Shown: positions 34,521-45,799 of the stretch, in pieces
Numbering within the stretch: position 1 is the stretch's first letter
Layout of the letters: each line of letters begins with the position of its first letter
Source: Nageia nagi
Taxonomy: Eukaryota; Pinophyta
NCBI GenBank assembly: GCA_050084985.1
Contig: JBITNC010000001.1
Location: 90,396,001-90,460,000, forward strand
DNA: 64,000 nt
Direction: 5' to 3'
Made by a program: the position numbers and the translations under genes
The notes under the pieces: generated by a model
What the model was told of the DNA's origin: nothing
The model's database searches: none
What the model saw: the letters and a program-made list of their open reading frames with translations, nothing else

Positions 34521-34525
34521 GATAA

Positions 34526-35460
34526 TAGTTTATGATAAGAAAGGGATAAATGGTAAGTTTATGCCTGATGGGAACCTTCATCGAGTTATGCTTAAGTTAC
34601 AACTCTTAAATTACCTTTGTAAATGCATGTGTCTACTCCAACTCCAACTCCAGCACCCACTCCTTCACTCAAAATAAGAGACTTCTATGATGAGGAAGGT
34701 CTACCTCTGTTTCATCAATCATCCAATAATTAGAGGCAACAAAAGGGTTTCAGATCGAATGATATGGTTGGTTGTCCTATAGCCCTCCTTAAGGAAACTC
34801 AACCATTATGGTAAACAAATAATGACAAACAAGTTTCTCAAGTATAAATATGAACATCTTTACAAGAAATCCCTTTCACACACTTGAAACTCTTAGTAAT
34901 TCTAACGAGTTCATAGGGTTGATGCACCCAACCCAACTATACATGGTTTAATATGAATTTGTTACTTATTTTTATCTTTATAGTATTCATGATTTTCTTT
35001 ATTTTCAAGAAGTTAAATATATTTATTTCACTTTATAATATGCATGCTACCTACTTTGGTCTGGTATCCATATGTACACCAATGATCATTCTCATGGTAA
35101 TAAAGACATTATCATTTTCATAGCTAACAAATAGAAAAGTAATATTGTTACCTATGGAATAAATCCTTCAAATCATGTAATTTGGATATTGCTTGAAGTA
35201 GAAGGAATATGCTTTGGGATCATCAATATACACTTAATGATACCCATGAAATATGTGCCCTTTAGCAATGGTGTGCTTATTATTACCACATATAGTTTGA
35301 CTTATGTGCAATGATTTCAACATGGTTGAAAAAACTTATGATAAAGTGATAAAGTGATTCATATTCCCAATAAGTGGGCTATTGGGGAGAGGGAAGCCTA
35401 TTTTTTTTATGAAAAGTAAATTAGGTTTGTTAGACCCTAATTCGTGTTTTTTCATAAGAG
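34526..35460 (+). pseudogene. LINE ORF1 tail and ORF2 endonuclease relic
   Basis: After the copia insertion the LINE continues as VYDKKGINGKFMPDG. Further on the plus strand holds IVTYGINPSNHVIWILLEVE and GICFGIINI near 35135-35230, then NDFNMVEKTYDK at about 35310-35345. The last matches the GDFNMVE....DK motif of APE-type LINE endonucleases, including the catalytic Asp. LDPNS near 35430 fits the usual LVDLNP. Stops and frameshifts interrupt it, and no RT follows before the next relic. Confidence 0.62.
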
Positions 35461-35639
35461 CAATTTTTAAAAGATATATTGTATATGTGATCTAATTTTC
35501 AAGCTATGCATGCAAGAGTTCTAAAATGACTTAGCAGAGCCATGTTGTCTAATCATATAGAAGTTTTCTTTCATCCAAAGGCTCTCTTATATGCCATATA
35601 TTGAATTCATTCCTAGCATGGTTGGTGTCCTTTATTCAC

Positions 35640-37960
35640 ACACCAATCATGTTTACATTAAACATCATGTTTAGTGTTGATGTTGGTGAGAACATTGGTC
35701 GTTCCTAATTTTTTGATGTTTGCCTAAGTGTTTGATGCCATCTTCAATGATCCTCTAGCTAATAGCATATTTTCCAATACTTGTCTCTTTGTACAATCGC
35801 ATAGTGTCACTGTCTTCTTCATCTTCATCATTATCCTTGTGGATTTCAACATTCATGTATATAACTATGGTATTTTCAACTTGTGTGATCATATTTGGAT
35901 TTTCTTCCACTACATATTCTTATCCATCATGGTTAAATTTAATCAATTTGTGTAATGTATATGGTACTCACCTCGTAGGATGTATCTATGGTTCTCCCAA
36001 GGAGTATGTCATAAAGAAGCTTCTCGTCGAGCACATAAGTCAAAACTTCCACTATCTTTGGTCCCAACTGAATAGGTAACATGATATGTTTGATACATGC
36101 TTTGCTATCATTTTCATAACTTGTGATCTTGTACTTCTTTCATATAAACATTCGCATCAATGTATCATCAAATTTCTTTAAGAGGCCAATTGAGCAAATA
36201 TTCAAACCTGCACCACCATCTACAAATGCATGCTTAACTATTTTTCCTAGTAACTTTACATATATATGGATTGGCAAGCATTTATCAATGATATCATCAT
36301 TAGGAATATCATATTTAGTAAATATGATAGCATTCTCGAAACAACCAATCATTCACACCAATGAGCTAATAGAAATATTTGTATCAACATCAATGTCACT
36401 AAATAGTTTGAACAACGTCAATCTATGCTCTTTAGATGTTTCAAATAATTCAAGCAAATGGATTATAGCATTTATTTTTTTAAGATTTTGCATAATACTC
36501 TTTTTTGCATTTATCTTTCCTCTTGTCCTCAAGGGAAGTTTTAGAAGGTACCTCTTTTGTAGTAGAAACTGGGTTATGAATACCTTTCTTTGATCATGTG
36601 GTTGCATTGCATATTTATTCTAAATTTGAACCTTCATTTGAATCTACTTTTAGACTAAATTCATCATCAAACTCAATATGTTCACCATTACCATCATAGA
36701 TAATCATATTCACCATATTGACGGAAGGTAGATCCTAATTTTTGACTTTGAACATATAATTTTCATATGAAATTGTACCATTATCCAACAAGTGTTTTAA
36801 CTTTTTTCTCAAAACATAACAACTAGTCGTATTATGCCCTTTGATTTGATGATATTTGTAAAATTGATTTTCCCTATACTAATTAGGCTTGTTATCATAA
36901 GGTCCATAGTATTTTCCTTGAATTCATTTAATTAAATGCTTCTTTAGACATTCTTCGAATATTTGGCTAGGGTTTACCGGTAATGGATACATTTCTTTAG
37001 CTGGTTTTTTATCTTTAGGTTTGTCTTAATGAGATGGTTCAACTGCATTAACTAAAGTATCATACATTTTGTTATAGGGCTTCCTACAATTATCTTTGTT
37101 AGAGGAGGATGATGTATGCTTAAGAAAATTAGACCTGTATTAAGAATTCTTCTTTCTTAATAAGCAAATGAATTGTATGCATAAATGAACTATTACCATG
37201 CTCAAGCCCTTTTTCACCAAGAATAAGATTAATAATTTCAAGGAATACCTTTTTAACGAAGCTCTCTTCCAACTTTTGTTAAATGGACCTCCAAATCTTG
37301 ATGAATCCAGGAGCAAATTTATGCAACCTCTTCATTTGACCTTACTTGAAATGGATCATATATATCAAATCAACTGGTTTCTTCATATTGCATTTGAAGT
37401 GAGCCTTAAACTGATCCTTCAATTGTTGATATGATGTTATAAAACTTAGTTTCAAGCTATGAAACTAATTACGAGCTTCGTCGGTTAAACTCATAGGAAA
37501 ATATTTCACTTTCAAATGATCATTAACCCTATATTTAAGCTCCATAATGTATCCAAAACCCTAAAGATGAGTGATAGGATCAATCTCACCATTGATTTTT
37601 TCAAATTTGGGATCCTTATCTATACAAACAAGGAGTGTATTTTGAATCTCCATGCTCAATAGGTTACCCTTATTTTATGTTTGATCTGTACAAACTTTGA
37701 ATTTTATCCCAAGTTATGCAACTTGAGATTCAAGATGTTTGAAATCTTCATTAGTTAAAGTTCTTGAATTGGGTGCACGATTGCCAACATTCATGTTGAT
37801 GGTAGCATTCGTGCTAGTTTGAGTGATAATTTCAATTATCAATGTAGATGATTTCGTAATAAGAGCTTGAAACTTGGGAATTGGCATCAATTTGGTCAAG
37901 ACTTTGAGAGTTATGTTTGTCATTTTTTTCACACTCATAAAATAGCTGATCAAATGCAAC
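35640..37960 (-). pseudogene. Ty3/gypsy gag-protease relic
   Basis: On the minus strand gag starts near 37959. It includes FEKINGEIDPITHL*GFGYI, MELKYRVNDHLKVKYFPMSL and TDEARN*FHSLKLSF, the retrotransposon gag core with its conserved Trp changed to stop. A linker reads YHQIKGHNTTSCYVLRKKLK and HLLDNGTISYENYMFKVKN (about 36950-36750). The protease part reads YDIPNDDIIDKCLPIHIYVK, then HAFVDGGAGLNICSIGLLKK (36350-36140), with DGG in place of the usual D(S/T)G. LLYDILLGEP*IH follows near 36000. The order gag, linker, protease agrees with plant gypsy elements of the Tat/Athila kind. RT is absent. Confidence 0.82.
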
Positions 37961-39393
37961 CAAGAACCCTAGGATTCTTGATGTAAAAAGATAGGTAGGT
38001 TCAATAGCACTTGTATTCTAACCCTAATTAAAAGAAAAAAATTACTATAAAGGTATCACCTAGGATTTTACTCCAAATGAACTAAAGTGCACATAAATAT
38101 TTATTGAATAATTTATCTAAACTGATTAACTCAAATAAGAATATGCAAATAAAAGAATATAACAATGTAGTAAAAAAATAATGAAATTACATTTATATCA
38201 AAATGTAAAACGAGTGACATGCACTAAAGAGAAAGGAATAAAGTGAAAGATAAATACTTATGTCCTTACTTATGTCAATGTTAAGGATATGATTGACGAA
38301 CTTATCAAAGAGCAACGACCTTGTTGTGTGAACCTTAAGGCCAACTATAGAAGAAACACTAGCATGGGTGCAAACATTCCTGAAGAATGAGATTCGCCAA
38401 TAAGGATCGATCCAACAGAAATGATGATAAATTGAACTAACATATGATCGTGAAAGTGGATAAAAAAGTTCACTTGAGTGATAACAATATTCCAATCTCA
38501 ATAGGCAACGTTTAGAAATAGCCAAGTGTAGGGTATCAGCTATCGAAATGTAATGTTAACATGTTTTCCCCAAGTTAGATATACTTACATTTATATCAGG
38601 CGAGATTCACCATTTGACCCCTTGAATATTGGTTGAAGCCATCCTGATGTACCTAACATAAAATATAAGAACATAACTTGATAAATATGTGATAGTAAAA
38701 TAAAACATGATTAAAAGTTTGTGTAAAGTTGCACCTATGTGGGATCATGCTAAGAGGATCACTTTTAGGTGTTAATGAATCTTACTAAATGTTTACAAGG
38801 CTCCAATGCATATTAGTAAGACTGTGCACTCATTTTAAGAGAACTTGCAATTTTTGAAGATGAAATAATATCATAGTAATTTTTAGAGCTTAGCTTAAAT
38901 TATTTCCACCTTATAAAATCCTAAATGAGTTTAATGTAATAACATAATAGGAATTAATATAGATTAATTCTATTTTATTCAAAAATTAAATTCTTAAATA
39001 ATTTATGTTATTTTACCTCAAATCAAATAAACTATAAATTACTTTGCAAAATATACTTAATTATTTCAAGTTTTCTTGATTTTTTTATAAAAAATCATAA
39101 CTTATTATATATTCCAATATTTATTTTTAACAAAAAAATTAGAATATTATAAATTGCAACTATATAATAAATATCTTAGCATAGTTAAAAATTTAACAAA
39201 AAAAAAAGATTTAAATATGAAAGAAATTAAAAACATCAATTTTCAAAAGATCTAAAGCTTAACCATAGAAAATATGTTAGATTTAACTTTTAGTTTCTTA
39301 AAAATTGAAACAAGGTTAAAGGTTATATATACCTTAAATGAGGGTTACGTTAAGAAGATGGGGTTAAAAATTGAAGCAAGTAACCATAAGGAG
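37961..39393 (-). other. AT-rich leader between an LTR/primer site and gag
   Basis: About 1.4 kb without coding signal, including a very AT-rich section at 38900-39350. Position suggests the untranslated leader of the minus-strand element whose LTR lies at 39408. Whether that LTR belongs to the gypsy gag relic is unproven. Confidence 0.4.
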
Positions 39394-39405
39394 GCTTTGA
39401 TACCA
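39394..39405 (-). promoter_or_regulatory. Primer-binding site next to LTR
   Basis: The minus strand reads TGGTATCAAAGC, two bases inside the LTR terminus. Confidence 0.78.
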
Positions 39406-39407
39406 CA

Positions 39408-40077
39408 TGGAGGAATTAAATGATTCCTTAAATAAGATCACTTACACATACTCCAACAAATTAACACTCATTATAACATCTTTCTTTCAAAACAACAATG
39501 AACAATCACATAAAGAGAGGTAAATTTTATAGTGGGTTCTCTCTATAAGAGAGAACTCTACTTTAATCTAAATATATTACTTATCTTCTCAAGATATCTC
39601 TTACAACCTTTATATCAACCGAAATCTCTCTAGAAATTATTAGCATGATAATGCTTCAACTACAAGTATTTATTACAACAAATCCTAACCTTCCTTTTAT
39701 AGGATAAAATCCTACTTTGGTTCACCCTTTTACCCAAGGGGTATACTAAAGTCCATGTAATATGCACATCATCATATTATGTGAGAATGGTAGGTGGAAG
39801 ATTTTCTACCTATGCATATTCAATAGTTACATATGCCCACACTTATATTTTAAGTGTGTGGGTCTACATACACATGTGGAAATACCCCTAATAAAAAATA
39901 AATGGGGCTCCATATTTGCATACATGAATAATCAAAATTTTATAATAAGTGGATTATTCCATTTTGCAAAATATTTTTCCTCCTAACTTAGGTGTTGTAT
40001 ATGTTCCTTTGATTTTTAATTAATTAGGAATAATATACCTAAGTTGTTTACACAATAATGCATTATATGTTCTAACA
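39408..40077 (-). repeat. LTR of copia type (single copy, 5' LTR of a minus-strand element)
   Basis: About 670 bases. Read on the minus strand it starts TGTTAGAACATATAATGCAT and ends TTTAATTCCTCCA. It shares its start, a CCTATAAAAGGAAGG promoter segment and a terminal-half layout with the LTR at 63112-63750. It carries a hairpin CCCACACTTA...TAAGTGTGTGGG. No second LTR was found. Confidence 0.75.
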
Positions 40078-41430
40078 AAGGAAGATGCAAAACTTATCAT
40101 AGTAATTACATTTCCATATAATATATAAAATAACTAATTCTTTTCTATTAACATTTTTTAGCAATTATGTAACTTAAAGAAGTCTATCTTATTCACAATA
40201 CATGAATAGTTTCCAACAAATGTATCCTTCCATTTGCATGTGCAAAGACTATTATGACATTCTTATGGAATCATTAGCATCCCTTTGGTATTGAATGGTG
40301 TCAATAATTGTGAACTGTTTTACCTTAGATTTTAGAACATATATGGTTTGAATCTTATACTTTATTTTATTAAATGTGTTGCATAAGGAATATTGAATAA
40401 ATATCCCAATTTTTATATCTACGTTCATTGAAAAAGATAATTAAATATTTCAAATGAGGTAGAATCGAGGCTCCATTATATAAAGGATTACTTATGATGA
40501 ATTTCAATTATGTTAGTATTAAGTGAAAAGGAATGATCTTGATCATGGTATATCCAAAACCAATGGTAAAGCATAAAAAGGTAAAGAATAAGTTTTGTAG
40601 TGTTTGTTTGACCATAATAAACACCGAGTTTGAACTTGGTAATGAAGCACATGAAAGAGGCCAATGAAAATCATACATGTTTCATAAATGGTAACAATAA
40701 CATGTGATTATAAAGTTATACGAGATAAATAAGGAGCACCATCACTAAATCAAAGAATATTGATTTTCAAACATGGAGCCACCAAACATTGATGGTGGTG
40801 ATAGCAGCAATAATTTGAGTGGTAAAAGGTGGCAACAACATATATTGAAAATCTTGAGGAGAGATAAAGAAATGTTGATGGAGGTCGTAGATTCAAGATC
40901 GAGAATTAGTAGAATGGTGGGTAAGACCATGAAAGATGCCCAATTACTATTAGAGTATATGTAGATAAGAATTGTCACCTTAGAATGATGGAGCGATGAC
41001 ATATGAGCAATCTTTGACTTTTTTACTAAGCCATACTTTATAATATTTCAACTACTTATAGCCTGGTAGATAGTTTCTTACTATGTAAAGACTTAATTTT
41101 TTTTTTATTACTTTTGCATGTTGAGCTTAATCAAAGATCTCTTCATAAATGTAAAAGGTTAACGGGGCCTTTTAAAATCCAATATATCAAATCTAATAAT
41201 AAATAAAGAACATCTTTAAAGAGGGAAAATTGTAAACACCTAAAATTAATTTATAAAAAAATAATAATCTAGGTATCTAAAATATTTTACTAATTAGAGG
41301 GAATAACAATGTTATAATTTCAAAATTCTAAAAAAGATCAACTAATCCTCTTATTGTCTTATTTCTTTTAAAAGGTAGAAAAGGAAGTCTCACAAACTCT
41401 TTCTTGAGGAGTCAAGGTGTAAAGAATCAT
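40078..41430. other. No recognisable gene
   Basis: AT-rich sequence. The 63-residue plus frame at 40773-40964 and the overlapping minus frame show no family resemblance. Confidence 0.4.
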
Positions 41431-42934
41431 AACAATTGACTTGTAAAATCATATAAGCTCACTATGATAATCAATTTGAAACTAATTCATCAAGGAGTAC
41501 ATTATATGAATATCAAGTAAACATGGTGGTTATTTCACACTAAAATATCAAGTTTCAAGCTAAAGAAAATGAAGTGAATTTGAGATTCAAGACCCTAAAT
41601 TTATCCAAAAGCCCCCACAAGTTTTATACATGTAAATGCCTTAAGAATATGATTACCAACAATCATATTTTAGGCTTATATGAGTGATAACACTCCTATT
41701 TTTTAAGTGCTTTTATCTTAGAAGGTTTATGGTTTCATCATTTTATTTTAAAAGTTTATATGACCTTGGTTTCTTTATTTCAAGTATTTCATACATGTTT
41801 TGAACTATTATTTCATTTTTATTTTGGTTTTGGTTACCAATAAATTGGGAGCATATTGATCATCATTGATATTCATTCTACCCTTATAAAGTCCAAGACA
41901 AGATGCATTAATCCCCTCAAAGTCATTGAATTTGTAGGCATCTTTGGGAGAAGTTTGGCGATAATTCTCAAAGGGTTAGATCCATCCAAAATAGTTGCTC
42001 AAGTATTTATTATATTTCATGCTTAATGTTGTTATATGTAGTTAGAACTAGGATTATTATAGATAATTATTTATATTTATCGTATATCTCTTATGTACCT
42101 TAGTTTATCATATTACATCATATTGTTATTTTTTTTTATCATTTATGGACAAAGTAATGTATTTGCAAATTAAATTTTTCAAAAAGCATTTTATTTTGTC
42201 TATAATGTGTATGCATTTTATAAGAGAAAAGGCATGGATAATGATGAAATCCTTCTAAAGATGGTAGGGATAAGATTCTTGACCTCGAGCATATGGAACT
42301 TAAGATTGATGAACTAGTTTAACCTTAAAGTGAATTCTCATGGGAAGATTTATGATTGTAATAACCATTTCCCTCATAAGCTGTTTCGGTATACATGCTA
42401 GCTAAAAAATTACCTCCCCCATAAGTATTGCTCGAGCATGTTAACTTTTCCATAATATGATATTTTAATATTTATATGGTGAAGTTGAAAGTTATCTTGT
42501 AATACTTGGTTCATTATTTAATTTCACCATAAATTAACTATATGCATTTATACTACATTCTTATGATTATTTGTATTGAGCTCATAAATTGAAAGTCTTT
42601 TACGATATACCGATGAAACATGTATTCCTTGATTGATACCAACATTCCATCTTCTTTCTTCTCATAATTACTTTAAAAAAATACCAAATATTTATTTTCC
42701 TTTTGAAAAACAAAACCGACACTTTTTTTGATAATTATAAATAAAAATACTAGAATAAATCATAATTCAATACCATTATTATAACTAATTATATTTAACT
42801 ATATCATTCTATTTAATATCATTTGCTATAATTTAATGAGAAAATAGAATCTACTTGGTTTAGGATATCTTGTAGGTGCCAATCATCCGGGCGGGCAGGA
42901 AGGCAAGGCAAAGAGTGCGCATGTGGTACTTAAT

Positions 42935-42985
42935 AGTCCCACATGGGAGGGGAGAAGAGAACCTGGCCTAAGGAGAGACTATAAG
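42935..42985 (+). promoter_or_regulatory. U4 copy 1 promoter: USE and TATA-like box
   Basis: The upstream sequence element AGTCCCACATGGG (42935-42947) matches the plant snRNA consensus RTCCCACATCG through GTCCCACAT. ACTATAAG follows at 42978-42985, about 32 bases after the USE and about 30 bases before the RNA start. That spacing is typical of Pol II-transcribed plant snRNAs; Pol III types have about ten bases less. Confidence 0.85.
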
Positions 42986-43010
42986 ATTGTAGGGGAGTAA
43001 GGAGGTAACC

Positions 43011-43163
43011 ATCTTTGCGCTTGGGGCAATGACGCAGCTAGTGAGGTAAAACCGAGGCGCGTCAATTGCTGGTTGAAAACTATTTCCAAACCCCCTCATC
43101 GGCCTTCCTCCTTGGTTGGCCGTTGAGAATTTTTGTAAAGGCCTACCTTCTTGGTTTGGGCCT
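43011..43163 (+). ncRNA. U4: U4 snRNA gene, copy 1
   Basis: The RNA starts ATCTTTGCGCTTGGGGCAAT, the plant U4 5' end that pairs with U6 to form stem II. The kink-turn 5' stem-loop AGCTAGTGAGG...CCGAGGCGCG binds the 15.5K and Prp31 proteins. ATTGCTGGTTGAAAACTA forms stem I with U6. A central hairpin (CTCATCGGCC...GGCCGTTGAG) and the Sm-like site AATTTTTG follow, then a 3' hairpin ACC...GGT. Length is about 153 bases, as expected for plant U4. The Sm site reads AATTTTTGTAAAG, with T where copy 2 has G; the core AUUUUUG is kept. The promoter is complete, so the copy may be active. It acts in the U4/U6.U5 tri-snRNP of the spliceosome. Confidence 0.92.
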
Positions 43164-43379
43164 CTCTACTCTAAAGCTAAATTGAAGCTGTAAATTTGAT
43201 ATGTGATTTTAATTCTAGCATTAGTGCCGTATTAGATTTATGGTCTTTTACTTTAAATTGCGGGTTTAATTTTCAGTTAGTGCATATGTTGTAAGTCTTT
43301 TTCCTAAGCAATTTTATGATTATATTTTTAGTTTTTCCCATCTAGCCAAACAAACAATTCTATCGTCTTGATCTTTTGC

Positions 43380-43940
43380 TTGTTCTACATGAAAGGGCCT
43401 GAATTGCATTAAAAAGTGCAGCATGTAAGAAGTTTGCCACTGTGGACCTCTCTTTTATCTAGGTCTGTGCGTTCACTCGTTTTTAGGTAAATAATCGAAA
43501 GCAAACAAAATGGAGGAATTGAACCGCAAAAATGATAATAATATTGTGTATTAGGACTTAGGAGTAGCCGATAAATAGGCCAGTTGCTCTTACTCAATAA
43601 AGTAGTCTTTTGTTTTACAGATTTTTATCATCTTGGCTCCCCAGTGAATGATATAAACCCTCCCATTCCTCAAATATGTTTGTTTCCCCGAAGGACTATA
43701 GTGTATTGAGATAAAATGTAAAGCAATGGTTACTTTTCTATATAAATTAGGATCATCAATCAGTCATTCAATCTTTCTGGGGTTTCCAATTCCGAAATTA
43801 TGGAAAGGGAAGGATCAAACGCTGGAGTTGACATTTTGCGAAGATCAAAGCAACCACTTCTACACACTCATCAATTTGTCCAATCTTCAGCTTCAATGAA
43901 TATTCGAAGGAGCTGTATGAGAGAACTTAATTGAGTTAAT
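43380..43940 (+). other. Downstream module of U4 unit I (promoter-like TATA, gene-like remnant)
   Basis: CTATATAAATTAGGATCATC at about 43739 precedes ATCAATCAGTCATTCAATC and then a short frame around CCGAAATTATGGAAAGG. The same arrangement occurs in units III and IV, so it may be the 5' end of a small gene duplicated with U4. The rest of the exon is deleted here. Confidence 0.35.
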
Positions 43941-44734
43941 TTTACAATAAATCATATATTATGTATTGCAATATATTGTGTACTAATTGTCATATTATTA
44001 TTATTATTGTTTTTTTTTTTGGATAACATAAATAGAAAAAAGTAAGAAGAAAAAGAACGATAATTTTTGTAATTTTGTATGTAGTTAAAAGTTATAAATG
44101 AAAGAATTTAAATTATTTTTAATGTTTACAAAATTGATATCAATAGAAGAAGATTTTATTTCGAGTAAAAAAATATTTTTTGTATTATTAATAATGTCCA
44201 TGATGTGTATTTCACTATTTCATTTATATAATATTTTTGGTTTAAATTGTTTTTGATGAGTTACAAATTTGTGCGGAGGATTGACACCCATCGTATGTAC
44301 GCTCAATTTTGTGATAGGATGTTCATTTTATCATATTTTAAAATATAAGATTATTTTATAAATAATTTTCATGTGAATAGAGCTCATAAATTGAAAGTCT
44401 TTTATGATATACCGATGAAACATGTATTCCTTGATTGATACCAACATTCCATCTTCTTTCTTCTCATAATTACTTTAAAAAATACCAAATATTTATTTTC
44501 CTTTTGAAAAACAAAACCGAAATTTTTTTGATAATTATAAATAAAAATAAAAGAAAAAACCATCATTCAATACCATTATTATAACTAACTATATTTAAGT
44601 ATATCATTCTATTTAATATCATTTGCTATAATTTAATGAGAAAATAAAATCTACTTGGTTTAGAATATCTTGTAGGTGTCAATCATCCGGGCGGGCAGGA
44701 CGGCAAGTAAAAGACTGCGCATGTGGTATTTAAT

Positions 44735-44785
44735 CGTCCCACATGGGAGGGGAGAAGAGAACCTGGCCGAAGGAGAGACTATAAG
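44735..44785 (+). promoter_or_regulatory. U4 copy 2 promoter: USE and TATA-like box
   Basis: CGTCCCACATGGG at 44735-44747, then ACTATAAG at 44778-44785, with the same spacing as copy 1. A second AT box, GTATAAAAT, lies just before the RNA start. Confidence 0.82.
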
Positions 44786-44811
44786 ATTGGTAGGGGAGGA
44801 AGTATAAAATT

Positions 44812-44965
44812 ATCTTTGCGCTTGGGGCAATGACGCAGCTAGTGAGGTAAAACCGAGGCGCGTCAATTGCTGGTTGAAAACTATTTCCAAACCCCCTCTT
44901 CGGCCTTCCTCCTTGGTTGGCCCTAGAGAATTTTTGGAAAGGCCTTGCCTCTCGGCTTGGGCCTC
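44812..44965 (+). ncRNA. U4: U4 snRNA gene, copy 2
   Basis: A 154-base U4 with the same 5' end, kink-turn loop and stem I as copy 1. The central hairpin reads CTCTTCGGCC...GGCCCTAGAG. The Sm site is AATTTTTGGAAAG and the 3' hairpin pairs GCC with GGC. The Sm site fits the canonical form better than the other copies, so this is the best candidate for the main functional gene. Compared with copies 1 and 3, two pairs change on both sides (A-U to U-A, A-U to G-C), keeping the stems. Downstream GCTAAACTGCAGTGTAAG is conserved among copies and may belong to the 3'-end signal. Confidence 0.93.
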
Positions 44966-45169
44966 TCAACACCAATGCTAAACTGCAGTGTAAGTATATC
45001 GAAGCCCTGACTGGAATATCTCTTAAATTTAAGTTTTGATTTCCATTTATGGTATTGTGGTGTTGTTTGATTTATTGTAATCCCCTTGTAAGTCTATTCT
45101 ACTATATTAATTTTTCTCAGCCTATGTTGTAGATATCTTGCCTCTTCCACCTAGCCGAACAATATTATT

Positions 45170-45550
45170 GGAGGAATATGTAGGTGGAACACGCAATGAC
45201 AAAATATATAGCAACGAATAGCATGCCTTTAGAGGACCACACCATCAGAAGATTTTTCATCTCGTTGACAGCTTTGTGCCCTTTATTCCTCTTAGCCTAT
45301 ACCTTATTATTAGTCTTACAGCTTTTGCTTTATGATGGCTTTTTCAATCTTGGAAACTCAGCTTTTCGGCTCAACGCCTAAAGTTGGTCACCTGATAGGC
45401 ACGCTAGATCCTGAAGATGATAGTCCAGTTTTGCGGAGAATTCATCATTTGGGTCCTAGAGGAATAGTTAGAAGAAGCCACCAATCTTTGAGCACCGTTC
45501 AGATTTGTTTTCCCTAGATTGATATGAAACACACTCCGAAAAAAGCTCCT
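45170..45550 (+). pseudogene. Gene-like remnant downstream of U4 copy 2
   Basis: Two overlapping plus frames (45184-45381 and 45332-45517) cover sequence also present in unit III. One reads ISLTALCPLFLLAYTLLLVL, a hydrophobic segment; the other reads MMAFSILETQLFGSTPK. The same MMxxSILETxLFGSxPK peptide occurs at about 51220-51270 in unit III. The frames differ by indels between copies, so coding status is doubtful. I do not recognise a family. Confidence 0.3.
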
Positions 45551-45799
45551 ATCGACCCTGTTAATATTACTGAAGCGAGAAATGTGTTTTAACTGATTTG
45601 AATAAGCCCTTTTATCAGATGCCTACATTTACTTATCCCACTTTTTTCTAATAATTAAGGAGTTTGGTTTTTGATTTGGGTTGCGAGGAGATGTGGATCT
45701 TGGCCTATTTTGTTTTTGAAAGGTTCACTGAAATGTAGAGTTTTCTCTTGGTTTCTGGTTATTTAAGAGATGAGATTGTAATTCTGCTTACTTTTGATT

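Larger units (their letters stand above)
31693..34525 (-). mobile_element. Internally deleted Ty1/copia retrotransposon with perfect target duplication
   Basis: LTRs at 31698-32201 and 34017-34520 have the TG...CA form on the plus strand, reading TGTTGG or its variants at the minus-strand start. Both outer flanks carry GATAA (31693-31697 and 34521-34525). Only 1.8 kb lies between the LTRs. The primer site TGGTATCAAAGC (about 34003-34014) is followed almost at once by the middle of RT, so gag, protease, integrase and the first half of RT are missing. The remaining pol ends near 33010, followed by a 52/110-bp repeat and the 3' LTR. Confidence 0.9.
41440..43920 (+). repeat. U4 repeat unit I
   Basis: Upstream module 41440-42880, U4 gene at 43011 and downstream module 43380-43920. 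Upstream sequence such as AAAATATCAAGTTTCAAGCT and AGGTTTATGGTTTCATC recurs at 49150-49360 and 60480-60620. The downstream module CTATATAAATTAGGATCATC recurs at 52131 and 59636. The middle of the downstream module seen in units II and III is missing. Confidence 0.8.

Noticed and set aside
40773-40964. Small ORF reading KRWQQHILKILRRD
   Set aside because: Only 63 residues, no family, no upstream signals and an overlapping frame on the other strand.
42870-43010. Pol III-type U6 promoter reading of the USE/TATA pair
   Set aside because: USE to TATA spacing is about 32 bases, which fits the Pol II type, and the RNA is clearly U4, not U6.
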